Origin: Bacteroidota bacterium
Lineage (GTDB): Bacteria; Bacteroidota; Bacteroidia; Flavobacteriales; Weeksellaceae
NCBI GenBank assembly: GCA_023394415.1
Contig: JAEXAR010000033.1
Coordinates: 1 to 64,000 of the forward strand
Reading direction: 5' to 3'
Length of the DNA stretch: 64,000 nt
Below the pieces are notes generated by a model. That model was not told where the DNA came from and ran no database searches. It was given only the letters and a program-made list of their open reading frames with translations. The stretch's first letter is position 1, and each line of letters opens with the position of its first letter. A program made the translations under genes and the position numbers. This document shows positions 40,904-50,766 of the stretch, piece after piece.

Positions 40904-42046
40904 ATGAATATTAGCCGAAAACACAGTGGCAGTGACATCACCATTTTCTCGGAAATGACTGCCCTCTCCATAAAACACAACGCCATTAATCTTGCACAGG
41001 GCTTTCCTGATTATGAAATTGATGATAAACTTAAAAAACTACTTACCGAAGCTACCAACAGCAATCAGAACCAATATGCTCCGCTTGCAGGAAATCCTTT
41101 ATTGATAGAAAATCTAGCAATTTTCAATTCTAAAAGAAAAAAACCAATTCAGGTTTCTGCAGCTGAAATTACCATAACAGCAGGTGCTACTTACGGCATC
41201 TATTGTGCATTGGCAACTGTGCTGCAACCCGGTGATGAAGTGATTGTACTGGAACCATCCTATGACAGTTACGTGCCATCAATAGAAGTGAATGGTGGAA
41301 AACCGGTTTTTGTAAGTCTTAATGAAGATTTTAATCCTGATTTCGTTGCCATAAAAAGAGCAATTACCGAAAAAACAAGAGCCATCATTGTGAATTCTCC
41401 ACATAATCCTATTGGCAAAATATGGACAGAGCAAAATTGGGAAAACCTTTGGCAAATAATTAAAGACAAGGATATAATTGTAATTTCTGATGAAGTATAC
41501 GATTTATTGTGTTATGATGATCAGCCTTTTGTAAGCGCTTTTCACCATCCTAAATTGCGTGAACGTTCCTACTCTATTTTTTCGTTTGGCAAGATGTTTC
41601 ATATCACCGGCTGGAAAATTGGATATGTTTTGGCTTCAGATGAGCTTTCAAAAGCATTTCGCAGAGTTCATCAGTATTTATGCTTCTGTGTGAATGCGCC
41701 TTCCCAATATGCGATTGCAAAATATTTGGAAATTTTCGATGAAACTGCCAACCAAAAAATGATGCAGCAAAAAAGAGATTTTTTCCTCAATGAATTTAAA
41801 GATTTACCGTTTACCATTTCTGAAAAAACAGAAGGCAGTTATTTTCAAACGGTAGGTTACAACAATATTTCAAATTTAGGCGATAAAGATTTCTCGGTTT
41901 GGCTTACTACCGAAAAGAAAGTATCCGTCATTCCTGTTTCTGCCTTCTACCACGATAAAAGTAATACTGGAAAAATCAGGTTTTGCTTCGCTAAAAAGGA
42001 GGAAACGATTAGAAAGGCTGCAGAAGTTCTTAAAGAAAATCTTTAG
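40904..42046 (+). CDS. PLP-dependent aminotransferase, methionine/kynurenine type
   Basis: The protein has 380 residues from ATG 40904 (MNISRKHSGSDITIFSEM). It is a fold-type I class I aminotransferase: INLAQGFPDYEID near 27, NQYAPLAGNPLL, the Asn in VNSPHNPIGKIWT near 167, the Asp in ISDEVYDLL near 196, and the PLP Lys in SFGKMFHITGWKIGYV near 231. GQGFP/YAPLxG patterns of this kind occur in YbdL-like methionine aminotransferases and kynurenine aminotransferases. It probably converts methionine or aromatic amino acids to 2-oxo acids. It ends three bases from the convergent tolC-like gene. Confidence 0.86.
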   Translation: MNISRKHSGSDITIFSEMTALSIKHNAINLAQGFPDYEIDDKLKKLLTEATNSNQNQYAPLAGNPLLIENLAIFNSKRKKPIQVSAAEITITAGATYGIYCALATVLQPGDEVIVLEPSYDSYVPSIEVNGGKPVFVSLNEDFNPDFVAIKRAITEKTRAIIVNSPHNPIGKIWTEQNWENLWQIIKDKDIIVISDEVYDLLCYDDQPFVSAFHHPKLRERSYSIFSFGKMFHITGWKIGYVLASDELSKAFRRVHQYLCFCVNAPSQYAIAKYLEIFDETANQKMMQQKRDFFLNEFKDLPFTISEKTEGSYFQTVGYNNISNLGDKDFSVWLTTEKKVSVIPVSAFYHDKSNTGKIRFCFAKKEETIRKAAEVLKENL

Positions 42047-42049
42047 AAT

Positions 42050-43459
42050 TTACTTCCAACCACCACCAAGTGCACGGTAAAGTTCAACTCCGGCTTGCAT
42101 CTTTGCCAGTCTTGCGTTAGAAATATTCAGTTCAGCATTCAATTGGTTTACAGAAGCATTTAAGACTTCAAGATAATTGGCCATACCGTAATTTACAAGT
42201 TGCTGCGAATATTCAACCGATTTCTGATAGTTGGTCAATTCTTTTTCTTTCAGTGAAATAAATTTGTCCTGTGCTGTATAAACTTTCAGCGCATCAGAAA
42301 CTTCTTTTCCCGCTGTAAGAATAGTTTTTCTAAAATTCAGATAGGCTCTTTCCTGATTGGCAAGGCTTACTTCGTATTGCGTTTTGATCTGTCTTTTGTT
42401 TAAGACCGGTTGTGTTATACTTCCTATAACTGTAGCAAATAGAGAGTTTACACTAAAAAGTTGATCAATATCTCCGCTTAAAATGCCTGTGCTTCCAGTA
42501 ATTCTTAAATTTGGATAAAATGAGGCTTTGGCAACATTAGTCAGTTCAAAAGAGTTCATTAAGTTATATTCTGCCGCCATCACATCTGAACGGTTTGCAA
42601 GCAGTCTTGCTGAAAACCCTAAATCGGTGTTATTCGGAACTTTCTGTTGTGATAATGTAGTTCTTTCTATTTTTGTTGATGGTTTGCCTTTCAACAAACT
42701 GATGGCGTTTTCAAGAAGCTCAATCTGTGTATCAATATTAATTAAAAGTGATTCCGCGTTATGAACCAATGCTTCACTTTGCTGTACGGCAACCTCTGTA
42801 AGAGTTCCTGCATCTTTTAAAGCTTTTGTTGTTTCAAGGTTTTTCTTTCTGATATTTATAGTTTCTGAGATAATTCTTTTCTGCTCATCATAAGTTAAAA
42901 GTTGATAATAAGCAGATGCTATAGCTGCAATAATATCACTTTTCACTGTTTTATGTGCCGCAACTGTACCAAGATAAGAAGCCATTTGTGAACGTTCCTG
43001 TGCGGAAAGTTTTCCCCAAATATCTGCTTCCCAAGAGATATCACCAGAAAGATCAAATGAATTTATATAACGTCTTTCTGCAAAAGCTTGTGCACTTTGC
43101 GTATTGAGAGACGGTGTATTAAAAGTATATCCCGAACCAACAGAAACAGTAGGGAAATAAGCTGATTTGCTTTGTTTTAAATAAGCTTCGGCACTTATAA
43201 TATTTTGAAGCGCCATTCTGATATCAAGATTATTCTCCAAAGCTTCAGAAATGTGCTGTTGAAGTGTAGCATCCGTAAAAATTTCCTTCCATGATAGATC
43301 TCCCAAACCTGTACTGTCTGATTGCAGCATATCTGTACGGTAAAGTTTGTCATCCACAATATTTGCCGGTCTTTCGTACTTTTTCTGCGTAATACAGGAA
43401 GTAAGAAGTACTGAAAGCAATATTGCAAACAAAGATTTTATATTTAAGAATTTCTTCAT
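42050..43459 (-). CDS. Outer-membrane efflux lipoprotein, TolC/NodT (OprM) family
   Basis: The protein has 469 residues. The lipobox is LLTSCITQ with Cys at 22. Two OEP repeats form the long periplasmic alpha-barrel and the 12-strand barrel (LRITGSTGILSG, QAFAERRYINSFDLSGDISWEADIWGK). The N-terminal repeat has DLSWKEIFTDATLQQHISEAL. It is the exit duct for the RND pump encoded directly upstream (21-base gap), so the operon is complete from regulator to outer membrane. Confidence 0.92.
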   Translation of the reverse strand: MKKFLNIKSLFAILLSVLLTSCITQKKYERPANIVDDKLYRTDMLQSDSTGLGDLSWKEIFTDATLQQHISEALENNLDIRMALQNIISAEAYLKQSKSAYFPTVSVGSGYTFNTPSLNTQSAQAFAERRYINSFDLSGDISWEADIWGKLSAQERSQMASYLGTVAAHKTVKSDIIAAIASAYYQLLTYDEQKRIISETINIRKKNLETTKALKDAGTLTEVAVQQSEALVHNAESLLINIDTQIELLENAISLLKGKPSTKIERTTLSQQKVPNNTDLGFSARLLANRSDVMAAEYNLMNSFELTNVAKASFYPNLRITGSTGILSGDIDQLFSVNSLFATVIGSITQPVLNKRQIKTQYEVSLANQERAYLNFRKTILTAGKEVSDALKVYTAQDKFISLKEKELTNYQKSVEYSQQLVNYGMANYLEVLNASVNQLNAELNISNARLAKMQAGVELYRALGGGWK

Positions 43460-43480
43460 TTTAATAATTTTAAAACTCCA

Positions 43481-46400
43481 TTACTCATTCAAATTGATAT
43501 CCTTTACCTTCAAAGGTTTTATTTTTTCCTGAATAGTCTGGAAAATAACATATAATACCGGAATTGCCAACAATCCGAAGAATGTTCCTATTAATAAACC
43601 TGATGCAGCACCGGTTCCGATAGATCGGTTACCAACCTGACCAATACCAGATGAAAAAACCAATGGTAACATCCCAAAAATAAAGGCAAATGAAGTCATC
43701 AAAATTGGTCTTAGCCTCGCTTTTGCAGCGTTTATAGCACTCATCGCAATACTTTCACCGTGTTCGCGTCTTTGCACGGCAAATTCAACAATCAAAATGG
43801 CATTTTTAGCTAAAAGTCCAATAAGCATAACGATAGCAATCTGAAAATAGATGTTATTTTCAAGCCCAAAAACACTTTGTCCGAAATAAGCACCAATTAC
43901 TCCTAAAGGTAACGACAACATTACGGAAAGCGGCAATACAAAACTTTCGTACTGAGCAGCCAAAATGAAATACACAAAAATGAAACTCAAAAGAAAAATA
44001 ATCCAAGTTTGTGAACCTGCCTTCATCTCTTCTTTAGAAAGCCCGGTAAGTTCTACTGTATAACCTGCAGGTAAATGTTCCGCAGCTGTTTCCTGCACCG
44101 CTTTTATGGCATCACCTGTTGAAAATCCCGGATTTGATGAGCCGGAAATATTTACAGCTGTAAAGAGATTGTAACGCTCAATTGCCTGTGGACCAAAAGT
44201 TCGCTTCATCGTTACAAATTGTGAAACCGGTGCCATTTGTCCTGATGATGAGCGAACATAAAATTTAGTTAAATCCTGTACACTCTTTCTATCATCTGGA
44301 AGCGATTGAATCATCACACGATATTGCTTCCCATATTTTGTAAAGTCTGAAGAATAAATACCGCCAACATATCCTTGCATCGCAGCGAGAATATTGGTAA
44401 CGGAAACGCCTGCATCTTTAGCTTTAGCAACATCTATCACCATTTCGTATTGTGGATAATTAGTATTGAAGGATGCGGAAGCAAACTGAATCTCTGGTCT
44501 TTTCATTAATGCACCAACATAATCTTGTGAAACCTTACTCATCTGTGCAAGTTCATCTCCTGATTTATCTAGCAATACAGCTGAAAAACCATCACTAGAA
44601 CCAAAACCTCTTACACTTGGCGGCGCAAAAAACACAATTTTGGCATCAGGAAACTTGGAAGCAATCCCAAACAGCTTTTTGGTAATGGTTGCATCATCCT
44701 GATCCTTTTCGCTGTATCTTTCTTCAAATGGTTTTAATCTTACAAAAGCCTGTCCAACATTGGATCCATTACCTGACATAAAACCACGACTTGCTGTAAA
44801 AGTAACATTCTGTACACCAGGAACTTTACGGGCTTCTTCCTGCAGTTCTTTCAGAATATTATAAGTTCTTTCCATGGAAGCTCCCGGCGGTAAAAGTACA
44901 TCAGTAAAGATAATCCCACGATCTTCTTTTGGGATGAAGCCGGTTTTCATATTAGAATTAGCCCACCAAAAAGTTAAACCTCCTGCTACGAAAATGAGTA
45001 GTGTAATCCATTTATGCCTTAAAAGATAAGTGAAAGACCTTCCGTATCTCTCTGTTGTGGCTCTAAATGCTGTATTGAATTTATAAAACATTTTATCCTT
45101 TAAATTCATCTGCTCGTATTCCTTATTTTGTTTGGAATGTGATTTTAAAAATATGGAACATAATACCGGACTCAAAGTCAAAGCGTTTACAGCAGAAATA
45201 AGAATCGCAATAATGAGCGTAATTCCAAATTGTTGATAGAAAACACCTGCGGGTCCAGACAGAAACGTTACCGGAATAAATACCGCAGCCATCACCAAAG
45301 TGATTGAAACAATGGCCGTAGTAATTTCTTCCATCGCTTCTACTGTTGCTTTCCTACTGTCGTGTATGCCATTTTCTATTTTGGCATGAACGGCTTCTAC
45401 TACAACAATCGCATCATCTACCACAATTCCGATGGCAAGAACCAAAGCAAAAAGTGTTAATAAATTGATTGAATATCCCAACAAATTCAGGAAAAAGAAA
45501 GTCCCGATAATCGAAACAGGTACTGCAATTGCCGGAATAAGCGTAGATCTAAAATCCTGAAGAAAAATGAAAACCACCAAAAATACAAGAATAAAAGCTT
45601 CTAAAAGTGTTGTGATCACCTTTCCGATAGAAGCTTCCAGAAAATCATTGGAATCAAAATTAATGGTATAACCAATTCCTTTCGGCATCGATTTTTGAGC
45701 TTCTTCTAATTTAATTTTTACTTCTTTAATAATTTCCTGCGCATTAGAACCCGGCGTCTGAAAAATACCCATACTTATAGAACGGCGACCATTATTCTCT
45801 CCAATTCCATTGTATGATTGTGCGTCAAGATCAATTTTGGCAACATCTTTCAACCGAAGAAACTGTCCGCCTCCCAATGAACGGATAATGATATTCTCAT
45901 AATCCTGAACCTCGCTTAATTTTCCCTTGTATCTGATGACGTATTGAAATGATTGTCCGCTATTTTCACCAAACTGTCCTGCTGCAGCCTCACGAGACTG
46001 TTCGTTGATGGCGGTTCCAACTTCGGATGGTTCTAAACCGTAACTTGCCATTTTTGCAGGATCGAGCCAAATTCTCATCGAATAATTTTTTCCACCAAAT
46101 GCAGAAGCATCGCCAACACCATTAATTCTTCTAATTTCTGGAATGACGTTAATATTAAGATAATTCTGAAGCCAAACCTCATTATACTGTGGATTATCTG
46201 TATAAAATGAAAGGAACATCAGCGCACTCGAATTCTGCTTAGAAGTGGTAACTCCCGAACGTGTTACTTCAGCCGGAAGCAACGGCATGGCTCTTTGCAC
46301 AGCATTTTGAACGTTTACCGCAGCCAAATCAGGATTTATACCTTGCTTGAAAAAAATGGTAATACCTGCAGAACCGTTGTTACCCGCTGAAGAAGAAATA

Positions 46401-46630
46401 TAATCCATACCTTCTACACCATTTACCTGTTCTTCGATGGGAATAACCACAGAATTCATAACGGTTTGCGCATTGGCTCCGGAGTAATTTGCAGAGATTC
46501 TTACTGTTGGAGGTGCTATATCAGGATATTGAGTAACCGGAAGCGCATACAATCCTAAAATCCCCAAGATTACAATAATGATGGAAATTACGGATGCAAG
46601 TACAGGTCGGTCTATGAATTTTTTGATCAT
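43481..46630 (-). CDS. RND multidrug efflux permease, HAE1 family (AcrB-like)
   Basis: The protein has 1049 residues, the standard AcrB length. It has twelve membrane helices and two large periplasmic loops. The start is MIKKFIDRPVLASVISIIIVI with conserved QYPDIAPPTV. TM4 carries the proton-relay Asp pair in AIGIVVDDAIVVVEAV near 405. The second half mirrors the first (LMIGLLAKNAILIVEFA). It expels hydrophobic drugs or bile-like compounds from the periplasm by proton antiport. It works with the adaptor at 46673 and the duct at 42050. Confidence 0.95.
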   Translation of the reverse strand: MIKKFIDRPVLASVISIIIVILGILGLYALPVTQYPDIAPPTVRISANYSGANAQTVMNSVVIPIEEQVNGVEGMDYISSSAGNNGSAGITIFFKQGINPDLAAVNVQNAVQRAMPLLPAEVTRSGVTTSKQNSSALMFLSFYTDNPQYNEVWLQNYLNINVIPEIRRINGVGDASAFGGKNYSMRIWLDPAKMASYGLEPSEVGTAINEQSREAAAGQFGENSGQSFQYVIRYKGKLSEVQDYENIIIRSLGGGQFLRLKDVAKIDLDAQSYNGIGENNGRRSISMGIFQTPGSNAQEIIKEVKIKLEEAQKSMPKGIGYTINFDSNDFLEASIGKVITTLLEAFILVFLVVFIFLQDFRSTLIPAIAVPVSIIGTFFFLNLLGYSINLLTLFALVLAIGIVVDDAIVVVEAVHAKIENGIHDSRKATVEAMEEITTAIVSITLVMAAVFIPVTFLSGPAGVFYQQFGITLIIAILISAVNALTLSPVLCSIFLKSHSKQNKEYEQMNLKDKMFYKFNTAFRATTERYGRSFTYLLRHKWITLLIFVAGGLTFWWANSNMKTGFIPKEDRGIIFTDVLLPPGASMERTYNILKELQEEARKVPGVQNVTFTASRGFMSGNGSNVGQAFVRLKPFEERYSEKDQDDATITKKLFGIASKFPDAKIVFFAPPSVRGFGSSDGFSAVLLDKSGDELAQMSKVSQDYVGALMKRPEIQFASASFNTNYPQYEMVIDVAKAKDAGVSVTNILAAMQGYVGGIYSSDFTKYGKQYRVMIQSLPDDRKSVQDLTKFYVRSSSGQMAPVSQFVTMKRTFGPQAIERYNLFTAVNISGSSNPGFSTGDAIKAVQETAAEHLPAGYTVELTGLSKEEMKAGSQTWIIFLLSFIFVYFILAAQYESFVLPLSVMLSLPLGVIGAYFGQSVFGLENNIYFQIAIVMLIGLLAKNAILIVEFAVQRREHGESIAMSAINAAKARLRPILMTSFAFIFGMLPLVFSSGIGQVGNRSIGTGAASGLLIGTFFGLLAIPVLYVIFQTIQEKIKPLKVKDINLNE

Positions 46631-46672
46631 ATTTAAAAGTTAGAAGTTAGGAGACTGAGATCCGAAGTCTTT

Positions 46673-47908
46673 TTATTCTTCAAAAATGGGTTTAATGGCG
46701 CCTACTATTTCATCGAAATTTTTAGGCTCCGGTTTTACTGCTGTTTTATCTTTTAATGTTCCAACGCCTTGCGCTACAACAGTTTCCCCTTTTTTAAGGC
46801 CATCTTTCACTAAAACCATATTATTCACACGATCTATCACCTGAATGATCGTGTTTTTAGCAGTGTCTTTTTCCACTTTATAAGCATATACTAATCCCTG
46901 CTGTTCATAGGTTGCACTTTCCGGAATCACCAACGTGTTATCATACATCCTCGGAATTCGTATGGTTCCGGTATTACCATTGCTCAACAGTTTCTGCGGA
47001 TTTGGTAAAGAAACCCTAAACTGAATGGTACCTGTGGAAGGATCAATTTGTCCTGTAACAGCTTGTATCCTTCCCTTTTCAGGATATATTTCACCATTTG
47101 CCATTACCAGTTCTACCATTGGCATGTTTCTTAATTTTTCAGGAACAGTAGCTCCGTAAGAGTTTTTCAGAAAATCAAGATATTCCTTTTCGTTCATTGA
47201 AAAGTAGGCATAAAGTTCACCTGTGTCAGAAACAGTTGTAATTGGTGTAGGATCACCAGGACCAACCAAACTTCCATTTCTTAAATTAATTTTACCAACA
47301 ATACCTGAAATAGGCGCACGAATAACAGAATAATTAACATTGGCTTGAACTCCTTGATAATTGGCTTGTGCTTGTGCTACTCCTGCATTCGCCTGCTGTT
47401 TAGATGCGATGGCTTGCGACAATTGTGCTTGGGCTCTTGAAAGATTAGCTTGGGCAGTTTGCAGTTGTACATTACTGATAATATTCTTTTCAACCAAAGG
47501 GCGAAGTTTGTTCACTTCAACTTGTGCGGCATTTACAGCAGCTTGTGCCGCTTTTACATTAGCTTCTGCTGCGGAAACGCTGGAACGAGCTGCACCAATT
47601 CCGGCTCGGGCTGCAGATGCACTTTCGGTTAAAACATCTGTTTCTAAACGAAAAAGTGGTTGTCCTTTAGAAACATACTGTCCTTCATCCACCAAAACCT
47701 GTGTAATGTATCCTTGAATTTTTGCACGCACATCATTATTAACACGACCTTCTACACTTGCAGGAAATTCGGTGTAGCCGGTAACATTGCGGCTTTCTAC
47801 TTTCACCGTTGCAACAGGTTTGGGACCATCAGGTTTTTTATCTTCCTTTTTTTTGCAAGCAGTAAGAGATAATGTGGCTATGGTAAGTAATAATAGGTTA
47901 TTCTTCAT
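46673..47908 (-). CDS. RND efflux periplasmic adaptor (AcrA-like)
   Basis: The protein has 411 residues. The lipobox is LSLTACKKK with Cys at 18. A lipoyl-like half motif (IQGYITQVLVDEGQYVSKGQPLFRL) is near 67-90. A long Ala/Gln-rich coiled-coil hairpin lies at ~95-180 (SAAEANVKAAQAAVNAAQVEV and SQAIASKQQANAGVAQAQANY), then barrel and membrane-proximal domains. It bridges pump and duct. Its start codon overlaps the end of the regulator gene by 11 bases, indicating translational coupling. Confidence 0.92.
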   Translation of the reverse strand: MKNNLLLLTIATLSLTACKKKEDKKPDGPKPVATVKVESRNVTGYTEFPASVEGRVNNDVRAKIQGYITQVLVDEGQYVSKGQPLFRLETDVLTESASAARAGIGAARSSVSAAEANVKAAQAAVNAAQVEVNKLRPLVEKNIISNVQLQTAQANLSRAQAQLSQAIASKQQANAGVAQAQANYQGVQANVNYSVIRAPISGIVGKINLRNGSLVGPGDPTPITTVSDTGELYAYFSMNEKEYLDFLKNSYGATVPEKLRNMPMVELVMANGEIYPEKGRIQAVTGQIDPSTGTIQFRVSLPNPQKLLSNGNTGTIRIPRMYDNTLVIPESATYEQQGLVYAYKVEKDTAKNTIIQVIDRVNNMVLVKDGLKKGETVVAQGVGTLKDKTAVKPEPKNFDEIVGAIKPIFEE

Positions 47909-48368
47909 TGTAAAGTTTTCTTAATGAATCCTGTATATTTTCAATATTTTTCTTTAAAAGCGACTTGTAGATGATGAATTTTTCATTCAATTTCTCATCT
48001 CTGCTGTTTCTGAAAGTGTACAGATTATCTAGGATTTTAATTTCAGTTTCCATTCTTTCCACAATTTCAAGAAATCTGATTTTCACAAATTCTTCATTGA
48101 TGATGAAGTGTCTTTTTCTTTCGTTATAAAGTTCAGAATTTCTAATTAAATTCTGCTTCAATAAAAGATTAATATTTTCTGAAACCGAGCTCTTACCCAC
48201 AGAAAAAGTCTCAATCAAATCCTCGAATGTTACCCCTTTTTTCTCAAAATCAAAGATTAAATAAGCGTAAATCTTTGCTGCAAGGGGCGTGAGATTAAAA
48301 ATCTTTCCATAGAATTTTTGTAAATCTCTAAAAATTTCTTCATCTATGATAATATGATTAGACGCCAT
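47898..48368 (-). CDS. GbsR/MarR-family regulator of the RND operon
   Basis: The protein has 156 residues. The winged helix-turn-helix (AKIYAYLIFDFEKKGVTFEDLIETFSVGKSSVSENINLLLKQNLI, ~32-76) is of the GbsR branch. A C-terminal coiled dimer helix (EKFIIYKSLLKKNIENIQDSLRKL) follows. It is the first gene of the regulator-acrA-acrB-tolC operon. A perfect 10-base inverted repeat overlapping its promoter (48398-48425) is the likely binding site, so it should autorepress and release the pump on ligand binding. Confidence 0.88.
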   Translation of the reverse strand: MASNHIIIDEEIFRDLQKFYGKIFNLTPLAAKIYAYLIFDFEKKGVTFEDLIETFSVGKSSVSENINLLLKQNLIRNSELYNERKRHFIINEEFVKIRFLEIVERMETEIKILDNLYTFRNSRDEKLNEKFIIYKSLLKKNIENIQDSLRKLYNEE

Positions 48369-48385
48369 TGTGAAATGATATGTTA

Positions 48386-48393
48386 CAAATCTA
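48386..48393 (-). promoter_or_regulatory. -7 promoter box (TAGATTTG) of the RND operon
   Basis: A perfect TAnnTTTG match on the minus strand, 17 bases before the regulator ATG. Confidence 0.55.
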
Positions 48394-48397
48394 AAAA

Positions 48398-48425
48398 AAT
48401 TGGTTCGTAAAAAAGCGAACCAATT
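48398..48425. promoter_or_regulatory. Operator of the RND operon
   Basis: AATTGGTTCG (48398-48407) and CGAACCAATT (48416-48425) are perfect inverted 10-mers spaced by eight bases. They begin five bases upstream of the -7 box and cover the spacer and -33 region. Confidence 0.75.
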
Positions 48426-48505
48426 ACTTAAATAGATTTTTTTAATAAGATATAATTTCGGACAAGCCTATACCCATTACAATCGGTATAGAAATATCTT
48501 TCGTA

Positions 48506-50077
48506 CTAACTTTGCATCCGAAGTTTTCCTTCCTTCAAATCGAGCATTCTAAGATGTTTGCGAATGATTTCCTCGTCAAGCAGAAGTTCTTGGCGGTTTT
48601 TATCAATAAGCCAGTTTCGTTGGGATTCGATAATATCAAGATAGATTTCTCGATAATGTGGAAAATCAATAATTACCTCTGAACTGTTCACACGGTTTTC
48701 CCATATATTAAGTTGATCCTGTAATGCAGGAAATTTTTTGAGTTTTTCAAGATGATGACTTCTAATTCTTTGAACGCCATTTTTTGCCAAATCGTTTTGT
48801 ATTTCATAATCGATTTCTTTTTCAGAGCGTGTAAAATCTGGATCCTGTAGATTGAATCTTTTGATGAGATAAGGCAATGTTAAACCCTGAACTACCAATG
48901 TGAGTAAAATAACTACAAATGTTATAAATAAAATTAAATTACGATGCGGAAAAGGGCTTCCGTCTTGCAAGGTTAAGGGTATGGAAAGTGCTGCAGCAAG
49001 AGAAACCACCCCTCTCATTCCTGTCCAACCTAATATAATTGGCCCTTTCCATCCGGGATTTTGCTCATCGGCAACTGTATAAAATTACGCATAATCATAG
49101 TTGTTACTACAGCTCCATAAGCAGCAACAATTCTCGAAATAATTAGAATTAAGGTAATTAGAATGCCATAACCAATAGCAGTATAAATATCGGTTTCAAG
49201 CCCTGAAACAATCTGCGGTAGATCAAGCCCAATCATCATAAATACAATTCCATTGAGGAGAAAAACCAAACTTTCCCACACATTAAGACCTGCAAGTCTG
49301 GATGAAGTCGCTAAAAAGGAATGACTTCGGTTTGACAAATAAAGTCCTCCGGATACAACTGCCAAAACGCCTGATGCATGCACCTCTTCTGCTGAAAGAT
49401 ACATAAAAAATGGTGCAACAAGAGTTAGTATGATATCAATATTAGCATCTGTTGGCAAGAAACGGTGCATCTTCATAAAAACAATACCGATCAAAATACC
49501 AATTCCTGCTCCGCCAATACACATCCAAACAAAACTTATGGCAGCTTCTTGCCAAATAAATTGTCCTGTTGCAACGGCAATCATTGCAAACCTAAAGATA
49601 ATTAGTGAGGAAGCATCATTCAACAAACTTTCTCCCTCCAGAATTGAAGTGACTCTCTTGGGAACTTTTACAAATTTTAATATCGCACCTGCACTCACTG
49701 CATCCGGAGGCGAAACAATGCCCCCAAAAGAAAACCTAACGCCAAAGAAAAACCGGGTATAAAGTGATTTGCATCGAATGCAACAACTAAAGACGTGAAA
49801 AACACCACTACAAAAGCAAAACTAAACACAATACGACGCCAACGCCAAAGCTCCTTCCAAGAAGTTGCCCAAGAGCTTCATATAAAAGTGGTGCTAAGAA
49901 AATGAAAAAAATAAGTTCCGGCTCTATATTAATTCTGGGAGTGCCCGGAATAAAACTGATGGCAAGACCTGCTAAAACCAGAAGAACGGGATACGCAATT
50001 CTAATTTTTTTTGCAAGCATTATCAACAATACAATGATAACCGTTAAGAAAAGGTAAAAAAAGAGGTTTTGGAGCAT
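48506..50077 (-). pseudogene. CPA1-type Na+/H+ antiporter broken by three single-base gaps
   Basis: Three frames in order encode one antiporter of about 523 residues. The N-terminus (MLQNLFFYLFLTVIIVLL to LAPLLYEA) runs to ~49875. A middle part has VSAGAILKFVKVPKRVTSI and FFMYLSAEEVHASGVLAVVSGG, and the end contains TGMRGVVSLAAALSIPLTL. Continuity is restored by adding one base near 49875, one G in the run at 49721-49725, and one base near 49080. No stop codon or missing domain occurs otherwise. It is either a recent pseudogene or a site of sequence error. The intact protein would exchange Na or K for protons. Confidence 0.85.
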
Positions 50078-50139
50078 ATAGTTTTAATTTTAAAGCAAAA
50101 ATAATGGATTGTTGATTTAAAAATTTTATGGAAAATAAA

Positions 50140-50649
50140 TTATTTCAAAATTTTCTCAAAAGCTTTTCTTGCAGAACCTCTAAAATAAACTTCTCCGCAA
50201 TAAATATAACCCAGCTTCTTCAAAATGTGAAGCATTGCAAGATTATCGAAATTGGTATCGACTTTTATGCTGAAGATGTTGTTTTGTATGGAGAAATCTT
50301 CAATTCTTCTAAAAATTTCAGTAGCAAAACCTTTTCCCGCCACCTCATCTGAAACTGCAACACGGTGTACAACAATAAATTCTCCGTTAGAAAGCCACTT
50401 TCCTTCAATAGCATCGTAAGCAGGTTCATCATTAAAAATTATGGCGGAATATGCAACTACTTCGTTATTTTCTGTCAAAACATAACCTATGCCTTTTTCA
50501 ATATCGGTTTGCACCGTTTCCGGATTTGGATAACCGTCTTGCCATTGCTTGGAGCCGTCGTTTTTGCGACGAAGAATCGCTTGCTGAAGAATTTGCCAGA
50601 TTTTATCGGAGTCTTCCGATGTTGCTTTTCGAAAATTGACGTTTTGCAT
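50140..50649 (-). CDS. GNAT-family N-acetyltransferase
   Basis: The protein has 169 residues from ATG 50649 (MQNVNFRKATSEDSD). The perfect -7 box at 50664 lies inside the longer 195-codon frame and rules out the upstream start. The GNAT core is IVVHRVAVSDEVAGKGFATEIFRRIEDF (~80-110, acetyl-CoA loop VAGKGFA), then IKVDTNFDNLAMLHILKKLGYIYCGEV. It acetylates an amine on a small molecule or protein; the substrate is unknown. It is monocistronic. Confidence 0.83.
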   Translation of the reverse strand: MQNVNFRKATSEDSDKIWQILQQAILRRKNDGSKQWQDGYPNPETVQTDIEKGIGYVLTENNEVVAYSAIIFNDEPAYDAIEGKWLSNGEFIVVHRVAVSDEVAGKGFATEIFRRIEDFSIQNNIFSIKVDTNFDNLAMLHILKKLGYIYCGEVYFRGSARKAFEKILK

Positions 50650-50663
50650 GGAGGAATTTTTTG

Positions 50664-50671
50664 CAAAAATA
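50664..50671 (-). promoter_or_regulatory. -7 promoter box (TATTTTTG) of the GNAT gene
   Basis: A perfect TAnnTTTG match 15 bases before the ATG at 50649, which fixes the start. Confidence 0.55.
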
Positions 50672-50766
50672 TGGATTGATAAATGATAATTTTCAAAATT
50701 AGTTGAATTTACCCTTAAGAAAGTCAATTAATTTCTTAAGATTGATTAGATATTCTTAATTGAATA

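Noticed and set aside
47361..47717. 118-codon plus-strand frame rich in Ala and Cys
   Set aside because: It is the antisense shadow of the Ala/Gln coiled coil of the efflux adaptor gene.
48468..48491. CTATACC/GGTATAG hairpin downstream of the antiporter pseudogene as a terminator
   Set aside because: The stem is present, but there is no U-run on the minus strand and the 10-base loop is large. Too weak to call.
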